DNA of 40,515 bases from Candidatus Blautia stercorigallinarum (GCA_019112785.1 DXIQ01000107.1:1-40515); one strand, 5' to 3'. Shown: positions 1-6,471, counted from the stretch's first letter. The notes: generated by a model from the letters alone, not told the origin. Numbers and translations: made by a program.

Positions 1-22
1 CAGAGTACACGACTTGTCACGG

Positions 23-44
23 AGGGTGCTCTGGAACCCTTTTT
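23..44 (+). terminator. Weak hairpin with T-run
   Basis: AGGGT and ACCCT arms (23-27 and 36-40) enclose an 8-nt loop and are followed by TTTT. The stem is only 5 bp. It could end a plus-strand gene lying left of the window, but nothing else supports that. Confidence 0.3.
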
Positions 45-48
45 CTTT

Positions 49-72
49 CTGTATACTGATGACAGTATACAG
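49..72. promoter_or_regulatory. Perfect 10-bp inverted repeat, possible operator
   Basis: CTGTATACTG (49-58) and CAGTATACAG (63-72) are perfect reverse complements separated by 4 nt. Each arm carries the self-palindromic GTATAC. Such TGTATAC cores are common in operators of GntR-type regulators, but no gene start lies within the window close enough to assign a target. The reading as an operator is inference. Confidence 0.4.
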
Positions 73-341
73 GGCAATCCAGAGACATGCAAGCAAAGCA
101 ACGTAATGCTAAACTATGAGGTCAAAAACAAATATGAATTTTGTCCATCTTTCTCCATTATAGCACCACAGGATTTTCTTGTCATATTTCCTTGCTTCTT
201 TCATATAGAAAAAAGAGCGAAACATTCTCTGTCCGCTCTCCTTATTGTATCAGATAAACTTTGGCAGGCTTTTTCTGTCATTTTCCGGCTGATTCCAGAT
301 AAGGAAAAAGCCAATTCACAATTTCCATAAATAACACTTTG
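73..341. other. Non-coding stretch at left edge
   Basis: AT-rich sequence with no convincing gene. A 74-codon plus-strand frame from 106 has no ribosome binding site and reads as low-complexity hydrophobic sequence, so it is not called. It contains the terminator at 209-239 and a 9-bp inverted repeat, GGCTTTTTC (267-275) with GAAAAAGCC (304-312), of unknown role. Confidence 0.6.
209..239 (-). terminator. Intrinsic terminator of the small-gene cluster
   Basis: Read on the minus strand, AGAGCG (239-234) pairs with CGCTCT (219-214) and is followed by six T (214-209). It lies about 100 nt downstream of the 342-644 gene and probably ends that transcript. Its arrangement resembles the rlmH terminator at 4635-4670. 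Confidence 0.6.
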
Positions 342-644
342 TCAATATAACTCTATCTCCTCTGAGCCTTCAAATGTGGGTTCAGCAATATATTCTTTTA
401 CACACCACTGTTTAATATATTGTGCAGCCCTGTGTTCTGCATATTTTGCATTTAGAACCTCTCCATTTTCATCAAGTTCAAGGTTATTCATAAATATTGC
501 ATATACTGTTTCCAATAGACTTGGACTTTCTTTGAACTCGCTAAAATAATCAATCCCTTCTAACAATGGATGCCCCACTGTTCCATTTGCAATCCAATAT
601 GAAAACTGTCTAACAGCACCGCTTACCGAATGACTTAGCTTCAT
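342..644 (-). CDS. Small immunity-like protein (DUF7677-like)
   Basis: A 100-residue acidic, soluble protein without signal peptide or membrane segment. The N-terminal pattern SVSGAVRQFSYWIANGT, the central KYAEHRAAQYIKQ and the terminal EIELY recall the DUF7677 family, found among immunity-like proteins of polymorphic toxin loci; this assignment is from memory of the family pattern and is tentative. A clean Shine-Dalgarno AAGGAGG precedes the ATG at 644. It is the last gene of a same-strand series (1344-1649, 1010-1306, 662-958, 342-644) with gaps of 17-51 nt, consistent with one transcript ending at 209-239. No toxin gene is visible beside it, so it may be an orphan immunity gene. Confidence 0.6.
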   Translation of the reverse strand: MKLSHSVSGAVRQFSYWIANGTVGHPLLEGIDYFSEFKESPSLLETVYAIFMNNLELDENGEVLNAKYAEHRAAQYIKQWCVKEYIAEPTFEGSEEIELY

Positions 645-661
645 ACATCCTCCTTAAACTC

Positions 662-958
662 TTATTCGTCCATTAGGATTTTTTTCTTTTTCACAATCCA
701 ATTATCATTTTGCGTGTTTCTTTCTGCATAATAACCACATGGCATATCTTTAAGAACACCAATAGAATTATCTAAATCGAACGCTTCTTTTAGAGATATC
801 ATTCTCGCTTCATCTATATCATGTGTTGAACCACACAAAAATTGCCACATCCCGTCATCTTCATCATGTGATACATATAAAATAGGTTTGCCATCATCTA
901 TAATATGGCAACAGATTATCGTAGCTGTATTAGGTACATCATAAAAAGGAAAATCCAT
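662..958 (-). CDS. Small immunity-like protein (DUF2185/Imm33-like)
   Basis: A 98-residue acidic protein, soluble by sequence. Residues about 25-80 carry a GKPILYVSHDEDDGMWQF motif, then LCG, ISLKEAFDLDNS, and LKDMPCGYYAER. This W-F-x-x-G ... D ... P-x-G layout recalls DUF2185/Imm33 immunity proteins, but the match is by eye only. The ATG at 958 is preferred over the TTG at 964 because AAGGAG stands about 8 nt before it. It is 17 nt upstream of the 342-644 gene and 51 nt downstream of 1010-1306, so probably co-transcribed. Confidence 0.6.
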   Translation of the reverse strand: MDFPFYDVPNTATIICCHIIDDGKPILYVSHDEDDGMWQFLCGSTHDIDEARMISLKEAFDLDNSIGVLKDMPCGYYAERNTQNDNWIVKKKKILMDE

Positions 959-1009
959 ATACAACGCTCCTTCTAAATTCCAATTTTTTGCTCTACAACT
1001 TAGGATTTG

Positions 1010-1306
1010 TCAAAATAAAGCCTTCCCATAGTAATGATTATTCCATGTTTGCTCAAATTCTTCTTTACTTATCAAACACGCATAAAATTCGTTTCCAAAT
1101 TCATGAGAATTAAATTCTTCTACTGTTGGAATAGGGAGTATTTCTATTACGCCCGCATAAAGATCATCAATATTTGCTGTAGTTCTATCTGAAAAAATAT
1201 CAATAGACCTAATTGCTAACCGTTCATTGCTTTTATTTATCTCATAAAGAATTACAACTGGCTCATCATCGAGATTATGCTTCCAAAATAACTTTAGATA
1301 TTCCAT
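1010..1306 (-). CDS. DUF6881-type small protein
   Basis: A 98-residue protein with the pattern EYLKLFWKHNLDDEPV at the N-terminus, IYE/LYEI followed by RSIDIFSDR, and a C-terminal LPIPTVEEFNSHEF ... ISKEEFEQTW. This matches my memory of the DUF6881 family, small proteins that occur next to polymorphic toxins and are thought to be immunity proteins. There is no signal peptide or membrane segment. It sits in the middle of the minus-strand cluster, 37 nt after the methyltransferase chimera. Function in this genome cannot be stated; protection against a toxin of a neighbouring strain is inference. Confidence 0.65.
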   Translation of the reverse strand: MEYLKLFWKHNLDDEPVVILYEINKSNERLAIRSIDIFSDRTTANIDDLYAGVIEILPIPTVEEFNSHEFGNEFYACLISKEEFEQTWNNHYYGKALF

Positions 1307-1343
1307 CCAAATCGTCTCCAGAATTAGGATTTACTGTTTCAAA

Positions 1344-1649
1344 CTAATTCTCACTTAATGATTGTTCAATAAAATCCTTTACTGCATATATATCTTTAAA
1401 TTCCTTGTACTTTGGAAATCCGTCTATGTTATTATCCACCGAATACGTCAGCGAAAAAATATAATAAATATCTTTTCCATTAGGTACTAATTGAGCCAAC
1501 TGTTCTGTTAAACTACCATCTCCACAGCCTAAATCTAATATTTGTTCATTTCCATTCAAAGATAATTCTGAAATTAAGCTATTTCCCCATTCCTTTTGAT
1601 GTTTAGATGCTTTTTTGTATTTTTCTCCATCAAATTCAAATGTATTCAT
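1344..1649 (-). pseudogene. Truncated SAM-methyltransferase chimera
   Basis: The first 59 residues are the start of a class I SAM-dependent methyltransferase: an N-terminal helix region (KYKKASKHQKEWG) and motif I, ILDLGCGDGSLTEQLAQ, followed by PNGK. In intact relatives the chain should go on to the acidic residue of motif II and a further 180 or so residues. Here, after PNGK, it switches to an unrelated roughly 42-residue tail (DIYYIFSLTYS ... FIEQSLSEN) and stops. The protein lacks motifs II-IV and cannot be a working methyltransferase. The likely explanation is a deletion joining the 5' end of a methyltransferase gene to the 3' end of another small gene. It is first in the cluster, behind an extended -10 promoter at 1697-1705. 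Confidence 0.6.
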
Positions 1650-1696
1650 ATAGTTTCATCCCTTCAAATTCCAATCTGCCACCTTTATTTTTCTCC

Positions 1697-1705
1697 ATTA
1701 TACCA
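1697..1705 (-). promoter_or_regulatory. Extended -10 promoter of the small-gene cluster
   Basis: On the minus strand TGG-TATAAT forms an extended -10 element about 48 nt upstream of the 1649 start. The -35 region is poor. It would drive 1344-1649 and the genes behind it. Confidence 0.4.
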
Positions 1706-1855
1706 TCTGTCTACTCTCTATATAATCAGACATTTAGATCATCTCTCATTTTAAACCAGAGGGTTAATCCAGTTTAATCCTTTTAACGAATCACGCATCA
1801 CATCAAAACTAACTCAAACTGACGTGATGGAAGACCATGATCATAGCGTCTGACC

Positions 1856-2161
1856 CTATTCAATAGCCTTAATTCCGACTTTTTCTAATTTTTTCAGATT
1901 ATCTAACATTGCCTGCAATACTTCTGGAGAATGCCCATTCCAATTAATTGCTTCTGCAACAATTTTTAATGGTTGTTTGGTTCGATATGATTTTGTAGGA
2001 TTACCTTTAAATTTTTTATCTGTTACATTCGGATCATCCTCAAAATCACCGGTAGGTTTTACTATATAAATTCGTTCTTTCGCATCTCCCCTTGCCAATT
2101 CAGCTCCCCAAATTACAGCATCTACTGTTTCTGTAAGATACACATATTTTGCATCTCCTCC
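1856..2161 (-). pseudogene. arr: 5'-truncated rifampin ADP-ribosyltransferase
   Basis: The reading frame matches the C-terminal two thirds of Arr, which inactivates rifampin by ADP-ribosylation: KYVYLTETVDAVIWGAELA, RIYIVKPTG, EDDPNVTDKKFKGNPTKSYR, EAINWNGHSPE and a final LEKVGIKAIE. Complete Arr is about 140 residues and starts with a segment carrying the NAD-binding HGT motif. Here homology begins at GDAKYVYLTE and runs upstream only to an in-frame TGA at 2162-2164, so about 40 N-terminal residues are gone. A GTG at 2143 could start a 95-residue product, but it would lack that NAD-binding segment. No N-terminal remnant is seen in the other frames immediately upstream. Read as a decayed resistance gene. 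Confidence 0.75.
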
Positions 2162-2222
2162 TCATAAAACAATCTCGGACAAAGGGCTGTATGAATATTG
2201 AATATGAAAATTTGTGAGTTTG

Positions 2223-2231
2223 TGATATACT
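2223..2231 (+). promoter_or_regulatory. Extended -10 promoter of the ACT-domain gene
   Basis: TGA-TATACT stands 32 nt before the ATG at 2264. The -35 region has no good hexamer at 17 bp, typical of extended -10 promoters. Confidence 0.4.
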
Positions 2232-2263
2232 TTATCTAAAACAAGTAGAAAGTAGGTATATTC

Positions 2264-2629
2264 ATGGAAATACAAACAATAAACTATGATTTTTCTGTAT
2301 GTAAAGTAAAAGATTATTCGTTAGTCGATTTCAACTGTGAATACTGCTTTATTGGCAAAACAGACGAAGAAAACTCCCTTGTTTGCATTACCGAAAATAC
2401 GCCCGAAAATGTCATTGAACGAGATGACGGTTGGAAGGCATTTCGTATTCAAGGCATTTTGGATTTTTCTCTAATTGGAATTCTGGCAAAGCTGGCAGCA
2501 TTGCTGGCTGAAAACGCCATAAGTATTTTTGCTGTATCAACTTATAACACGGACTATATTCTGATAAAGCAAGAAAAGTATGAACAGGCGTTAAAGATCC
2601 TTTCCGCCGCCGGGTATAAAGTCATCTAA
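2264..2629 (+). CDS. ACT-domain protein
   Basis: A 121-residue protein resembling the small two-ACT-domain family (CASTOR/ACT_7-like). The first half is a beta-rich module; the second half has GILDFSLIGILAKLAALLAENAISIFAVSTYNTDYILIKQ, the typical ACT pattern in which a helix follows a loop that binds small ligands such as amino acids. The C-terminus, KYEQALKILSAAGYKVI, is also characteristic. The protein probably senses or binds an amino-acid-like ligand, but the ligand and partner are unknown. It is the only plus-strand gene in the first 20 kb, divergent from the arr remnant, with its own extended -10 promoter. AAAGTAGG serves as ribosome binding site. Confidence 0.75.
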   Translation: MEIQTINYDFSVCKVKDYSLVDFNCEYCFIGKTDEENSLVCITENTPENVIERDDGWKAFRIQGILDFSLIGILAKLAALLAENAISIFAVSTYNTDYILIKQEKYEQALKILSAAGYKVI

Positions 2630-2839
2630 TCTCTTGTGTCTTAGAGAAAACGTTCTCTATATTATTTGCAGCCACGCTCCCCGCTGCTTTCAACCTGTTC
2701 AGTTCTAATTGCGAAAGAACGATATTTTCATACCGGCCATAGGAGGCTGGGCAGGCAGTACCCCTGCTATCGCCGCCACTGCAATTTACTTTGGCATAGA
2801 CTTTAAAGCAGAATAGTATATTTAGTATTGCTTTATGGC
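2630..2839. other. Non-coding gap with a possible gene remnant
   Basis: No intact gene. On the plus strand 2709-2816 a frame without a start encodes AIGGWAGSTPAIAATAIYFG near its end and stops at 2814-2816. Its composition is like the tail of a small membrane protein, but the family is not recognised. The 75-codon minus-strand frame here is partly the tail of the 2840-3047 fragment and partly chance. Confidence 0.35.
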
Positions 2840-3047
2840 ACATGAGCATTGCTTCCTGAGAAAATTCAATAATAAGATGAGCGGTTGATCTTATTATCTC
2901 TTCGAATTGCTTAATCTCTTCTCCCGAAAAAGGATAAATATTTTCCCATGTGTAATTTGGAAGCCAGCATGCAGCATGTTTAAATCCATATTTTTCATCT
3001 GGTCTCTATTTATCACTTAAGCTCTGTAATGTTTTTAAGATATTATC
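2840..3047 (-). pseudogene. Unrecognised gene fragment with in-frame TAG
   Basis: Directly after the stop of the upstream gene the minus strand encodes DNILKTLQSLSDK, then TAG (3008-3006), then RPDEKYGFKHAACWLPNYT, WENIYPFSGEEIKQFEE, IIRSTAHLIIEFSQE and CHKAI. The codon use and amphipathic pattern look like real protein sequence, but there is no start codon, an internal stop and no natural C-terminus. The family was not recognised. It is best read as debris of a lost small gene, in keeping with the other decayed genes here. Confidence 0.45.
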
Positions 3048-3754
3048 TCACAAAGTAAATTCTTTCTTTAATTTTTTATATGAAGGTTTACCGGAAAAGA
3101 AATTTCTTCTGCGTTCAATCATATCGCATACCATTTTATATGCTGTTTCTTCGGATTCCAGTTCAGGACAAAGCTGTTCAATACAATGATTATATAATTC
3201 TTCATGCCATTCAATATACAGATCTCCCACATAAAAGGATGCCTTGAGTATCTGAAGAAAACGGCTAAAGTATTCTTTCCCCTCTTCAAAATCTCTTTTC
3301 AGAAAGCAAAGCATCGCCAATTCATATACTTCCCAAAAACCCGATTTTCCGGTATACTATTTAACTGGCTTTTCATTTGTTCTTTTGCATAATCCATATT
3401 ACGGAAAAGGCGATACTCCCTCACTTTTTCCATGGCAGCTTCTGAAAAATCTTCCATCTTTTTCTCATAGGCAGCATCATTGCCTATATACGAAGCATAT
3501 CCCACTTTATTTACACGATAACCAATATTAAACGCCAGTGCGTCGTTTAATCCTTCACTGGTTTCCCATAAGAAACTGATTCCGACATTCAAATACGAAC
3601 CTCTGCCATATGAACTGGGCTGAAATTCTACCTGTATTACAAAATACCCATTATCATCAATCCATGTTCGTGAAGATCCCACTCTAAAAAGTCCTTCGGG
3701 GGCAAGTATTTTCCTAGCTGCGGCATTTATTATTTTATTATGCTGTCCTGCCAT
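3048..3754 (-). pseudogene. Frameshifted unknown protein, DUF4304-like N-terminus
   Basis: Two overlapping minus-strand frames form one gene of about 235 codons. The first begins best at ATG 3754, behind GGGAGG, with MAGQHNKIINAAARKILAP, then RTWIDDNGYFVIQVEFQPS and SYLNVGISFLW. This start of alternating strands and a Trp/Gln-Phe-Gln core resembles DUF4304-type immunity-like proteins (tentative). At 3332-3342, in a run read as GGGTTTTTGGG on the minus strand, the frame must move by -1 to continue as WEVYELAMLCFLKRDFEEG and the rest of the 3048-3320 frame. As written, the first frame ends in a short nonsense tail at 3299. The simplest cause is loss of one T in the homopolymer; a sequencing error is possible. 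Programmed slippage is less likely because only one codon can re-pair. Confidence 0.6.
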
Positions 3755-3856
3755 TTTTTCCTCCCAGTTAGAATATCCTCTCAAATTAGAATTCATTTCA
3801 TTTTATATAATTTATTATTTCACACCATATCACATCCAAATGCGTTTTTCTACTCT

Positions 3857-4153
3857 TTAAAAGCCTCCATTATTGCAAGCTCTTGTTATCACATAAGACG
3901 GTTCATAATATGCGCTGCTATTGTAATTAGCAATCGTGTCACATATTTCATCATTGTATACCCGGATCATTCCATCGATATAATCTTCCTCCGGCTGTAA
4001 CGTTGACAGAATCGGCCACTCATCTTTCGGTATAGAAGTAACAACATATTTGTTTTCCTGATGTAATTTCCTTGCTATGGGTTCTATCATATAACACAGA
4101 AAATAAAGATCATTCTCGGTTATTTGCTCTTCCGGGAAAAATTTGTTTGTCAT
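3857..4153 (-). CDS. Hypothetical small acidic protein
   Basis: A 98-residue soluble protein, not recognised. Features: an N-terminal helical stretch, ENDLYFLCYMIEPIARKLHQ, then KYVVTSIPKDEWPIL and a Tyr/Asn-rich C-terminal half ending in a Gly-Gly-Phe. No signal peptide or membrane segment. No clear Shine-Dalgarno stands before the ATG at 4153. It shares strand and size with the immunity-like genes further left, so it may belong to the same category, but nothing in the sequence proves it. Confidence 0.5.
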   Translation of the reverse strand: MTNKFFPEEQITENDLYFLCYMIEPIARKLHQENKYVVTSIPKDEWPILSTLQPEEDYIDGMIRVYNDEICDTIANYNSSAYYEPSYVITRACNNGGF

Positions 4154-4197
4154 AGCGAATGTATCATCTGCAATTGGACCCTCGACAATGCCATATG

Positions 4198-4542
4198 TTA
4201 TTCTATACGAACATTGACTGGTCTCACTGTAAGTTCTCCATCCCCTTCAACCCTGTACCATTTTCCTCGTTCAAGTTTAATTGTTTCTCCTGCTCCAGAA
4301 GTAATATAACCTATTACATAAGTTTCTCCGCTTTCGGTATCCGTAAATACTACATCGGTATCAGCAGTACCGGTAACTTTTACGCTTCCGCTAACAGGCT
4401 GAATCTCTTCACTTTTCACTCTCTCGTTTCCTGAAAGGGTGACAGTGTGCATCTTAACATAGCTGTTATAACTTATACCAATTATAAGGATGGCAAGAGG
4501 AATTGCGCCTCCCAACGCTCGTTTCAACCGTTTCTTATCCAT
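4198..4542 (-). CDS. Small membrane-anchored protein, unknown
   Basis: A 114-residue protein: basic start MDKKRLKRALGG, one membrane segment (AIPLAILIIGISYNSY, residues about 12-27), and an extracytoplasmic beta-rich domain with VSGSVKVTGTADTDVVF, then TYVIGYITSG and a terminal WYRVEGDGELTVRPVNVRIE. The ATG at 4542 is chosen because GGAGGGG precedes it by about 6 nt; the frame stays open to 4656 but that part is not protein-like. It probably presents its C-terminal domain outside the cell. No family recognised. It lies 44 nt upstream of the 3857-4153 gene on the same strand. Confidence 0.6.
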   Translation of the reverse strand: MDKKRLKRALGGAIPLAILIIGISYNSYVKMHTVTLSGNERVKSEEIQPVSGSVKVTGTADTDVVFTDTESGETYVIGYITSGAGETIKLERGKWYRVEGDGELTVRPVNVRIE

Positions 4543-4634
4543 AAATTGCCCCTCCGGAAAATTCCAAGTTATCAAGCTGTTTTGTCTATTATAACACCCT
4601 AAATATTTCCCTGTCATTCTATTTTTGCTCATAC

Positions 4635-4670
4635 AAAAAAGAGAGCGGAACAGCATCTGCCCACTCTCTT
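4635..4670 (-). terminator. rlmH terminator
   Basis: Minus strand: AAGAGAGTGG (4670-4661) pairs with CCGCTCTCTT (4648-4639) with one G-U pair, followed by a T-run to 4635. It stands 11 nt downstream of the rlmH stop. Confidence 0.8.
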
Positions 4671-4681
4671 ACAAATCGTCC

Positions 4682-5161
4682 TTACTTGTGATATGGCTCT
4701 CCCGCCATAATCCGATACCCCCTGTAAATCTGCTCCAACAGTATCACCCTCATCAACTGATGGGGAAATGTCATTTTAGAAAAACTCAGTGCATAGTCAG
4801 AGCGCTTCAGCACTTCCCGGCCCAGACCGATGGAACCTCCGATCACAAAGATGACATGGCTTTTGCCCTGGATCCCCAGGTTTTCTATTTTCTTTGAGAA
4901 CTCTACGGAATCCAGCATATTGCCGCCGATTTCCAGGGTGATCACATAGGCGTCGTCCTTCAGATATTTCAGGATCCGCTCTCCTTCTTTCTGGCGGATC
5001 TGGTCCTCCACAGTCTGACTGGCGTTCTCCGGAGTCTTCTCATCTGCCACCTGGATGATCTCCAGTTTACAGTATTTGCTCAGCCTCTTTGTATATTCTT
5101 CTATGGCGTCCCGGAGATACTTTTCTTTGATCTTCCCTACTGTAACAATCGTTATCTTCAT
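4682..5161 (-). CDS. rlmH: 23S rRNA pseudouridine1915 N3-methyltransferase
   Basis: RlmH methylates pseudouridine 1915 of 23S rRNA, in helix 69 of assembled ribosomes, using SAM. The 159-residue product starting MKITIVTVGKIK has exactly the family length. Visible family signatures are VITLEIGGNMLDS, HVIFVIGGSIGLG (the SAM-binding trefoil-knot loop) and the C-terminal SKMTFPHQLMRVILLEQIYRGYRIMAGEPYHK. The ATG at 5161 is preferred over the longer frame to 5251, whose extra 30 residues are not conserved-looking and overlap a hairpin. The 3' end coding GEPYHK-stop matches the site that staphylococcal SCC elements use for insertion; here the degraded accessory region begins just beyond it. Confidence 0.93.
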   Translation of the reverse strand: MKITIVTVGKIKEKYLRDAIEEYTKRLSKYCKLEIIQVADEKTPENASQTVEDQIRQKEGERILKYLKDDAYVITLEIGGNMLDSVEFSKKIENLGIQGKSHVIFVIGGSIGLGREVLKRSDYALSFSKMTFPHQLMRVILLEQIYRGYRIMAGEPYHK

Positions 5162-5195
5162 TTTTTTCTGTTTCCCCTTTCCTGTCCGCTTACCC

Positions 5196-5228
5196 CAGTG
5201 TACAAGGGACCAAACGCCTTGTACACTG
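5196..5228. repeat. 12-bp perfect inverted repeat upstream of rlmH
   Basis: CAGTGTACAAGG (5196-5207) and CCTTGTACACTG (5217-5228) enclose a 9-nt loop between the alkylation-repair gene and rlmH. There is no T-run on either side, so it is not a standard terminator. It may be an mRNA processing or stabilising hairpin, an operator, or a short repetitive element. Confidence 0.7.
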
Positions 5229-5247
5229 CGGGCAAAAAATCCATATA

Positions 5248-5970
5248 TCACCCGGGATTTCTCCGCAGGGTTTTCAGTCTCTCCTTATCTTCTTTAGAAA
5301 CCCGGTAAGACTCCCGGATCTTCTGAATGGACTTATTATGGGTAAAATCGTCCAGCAGATTTTTTCTCAGAAATTCCTCTGTCTTTTCCGGAAACTTCAC
5401 ATAACAGATGGAAACTGCCCAGGCTGCCGCCATTTTCACATAATAGCCGTCATGCCGTACCTGCCCCAGGATTTCCAGTACCTGATCTATGTAATCTTCA
5501 TTGATGAAAAAGTCCAGCATGGAAACCAGGGCAAAACGGATTTCATATTCTTGGTCACTGGCTGCATAGGTTCTCAAAAAGGCAAACCACTCCTCCTGGT
5601 CTTTTTTCATAAACTTGTAAGTAGAACAACAGCAGTCGCACACCGCCCAGTTGTTGATCAAAGGCACGAATTTTTCCAGCTCCCGGCGCTGCTCTTCCCT
5701 GGTCAATCTGGCGTACCCGATCATCATGCCGCGGATCATAAGCTCTTCATACGTTTCTCTGTCCGCCTCTCCGGCAAAACTCCAGTAGTCTTCTCTGGCA
5801 GCTTTTCTGCTGATTTCCCGGAGCTTTGGCACACGGACACCCAGAAAGTTTTCCAGTCCCGGAACCAGAGATCTGTGAAACTCCCGATAAGAAGGATCCG
5901 CATTTTTCTCCAGTTCCTTCCGGACCCATTCGGTGACAGCAGAAATCTTATCACTCCTGTTTTCTGACAT
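5248..5970 (-). CDS. AlkD-like DNA alkylation repair protein
   Basis: A 240-residue all-helical protein of the AlkD/AlkC HEAT-like-repeat superfamily of DNA glycosylases, which removes alkylated bases such as 3- and 7-alkylpurines. Signatures: VPGLENFLGVRVPKLREISRKAA, then YEELMIRGMMIGYA, the core FVPLINNWAVCDCCCST, and EYEIRFALVSMLDFFI. The NNWAVCD element carries the Trp and Asp typical of the AlkD active-site cleft. Length fits the family. It is transcribed towards rlmH, 86 nt away across the hairpin at 5196-5228, and has its own sigma-A-like promoter at 6027-6055. Ribosome binding site AAAGGAG. Confidence 0.85.
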   Translation of the reverse strand: MSENRSDKISAVTEWVRKELEKNADPSYREFHRSLVPGLENFLGVRVPKLREISRKAAREDYWSFAGEADRETYEELMIRGMMIGYARLTREEQRRELEKFVPLINNWAVCDCCCSTYKFMKKDQEEWFAFLRTYAASDQEYEIRFALVSMLDFFINEDYIDQVLEILGQVRHDGYYVKMAAAWAVSICYVKFPEKTEEFLRKNLLDDFTHNKSIQKIRESYRVSKEDKERLKTLRRNPG

Positions 5971-6026
5971 AACTTTTCTCCTTTATCCTCTATCTTCTCC
6001 GATTTTTATCTGAAAATCTTTTCTAT

Positions 6027-6055
6027 ATTCTAAATTATTTCTTCGATATATGCAA
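6027..6055 (-). promoter_or_regulatory. Promoter of the AlkD-like gene
   Basis: TTGCAT, 17 bp, TAGAAT on the minus strand, ending 57 nt before the ATG at 5970. Confidence 0.5.
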
Positions 6056-6141
6056 TTCATATTTGTACTATTCTTTTATTCATTTTAATGCATATTTATA
6101 AATTGTTGTAGTTGTGTCAAAATATTCCCATATACAGTCAG

Positions 6142-6200
6142 AAATACCCTCTATATGCTGGAGTCTGGATTGTCCAAACTTCCCCATACAGAGGGTATTT
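6142..6200. repeat. 11-bp inverted repeat with long loop
   Basis: AAATACCCTCT (6142-6152) and AGAGGGTATTT (6190-6200) are perfect reverse complements enclosing 37 nt. It is the first of a run of hairpins that fills 6142-6531. Confidence 0.7.
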
Positions 6201-6222
6201 GACTTACACGTATTTATCTGTT

Positions 6223-6470
6223 GCCCGGCAAATGGCGCTGCGTACCAGTGGCACGCGTCCTGCACGGACCGTAGCGTAGTGAAGACCTGCATGTCTGCAT
6301 GTGCAAGCACGGCAGTCGCTTGCCGGGCGTATCGATCGGGTAGGGGAAGATACCTTCCCCTACCCGATCATCGCAATACCTCGCTCATCTCGTGGCATTG
6401 CCACTCGATGACCGTTGCCGGTCGGATGTCCGCTCGCGCGAGCACGGTGGCCGCCCGACCGGCGTATCGC
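6223..6470. ncRNA. Tandem structured element, two diverged units
   Basis: A GC-rich non-coding block with strong secondary structure. Unit A spans 6223-6334: closing arms GCCCGGCAA (6223-6231) and TTGCCGGGC (6320-6328), then GTATCG. Unit B spans about 6368-6470: GCCGGTCGG (6417-6425) and CCGACCGGC (6455-6463), then again GTATCG. The units align over most of their length; shared blocks include GTGGCA, GACCGT, ATGTC and AGCACGG. In the small inner hairpin a TGC/GCA pair in A is CGC/GCG in B, a compensatory change that argues for selection on structure. Between the units lies a perfect 15-bp hairpin, GATCGGGTAGGGGAA (6334-6348) with its complement (6355-6369). No protein frame is credible. The strand is not known, and no named RNA family was recognised. 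Confidence 0.55.
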
Positions 6471-6471
6471 G

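Noticed and set aside
106..330. 74-codon plus-strand frame
   Set aside because: No ribosome binding site, odd composition, and it overlaps a minus-strand terminator; probably chance.
2622..2849. 75-codon minus-strand frame
   Set aside because: Only its first residues continue the 2840-3047 fragment; the rest is antisense to a possible remnant and not protein-like.
3332..3342. Programmed -1 frameshift
   Set aside because: Only one of the two tRNAs could re-pair after slipping, and no stimulatory structure was noticed; mutation is simpler.
6142..6470. CRISPR array or integron attC array
   Set aside because: Only two diverged units, no regular short repeats and spacers, no cas or integrase gene nearby.
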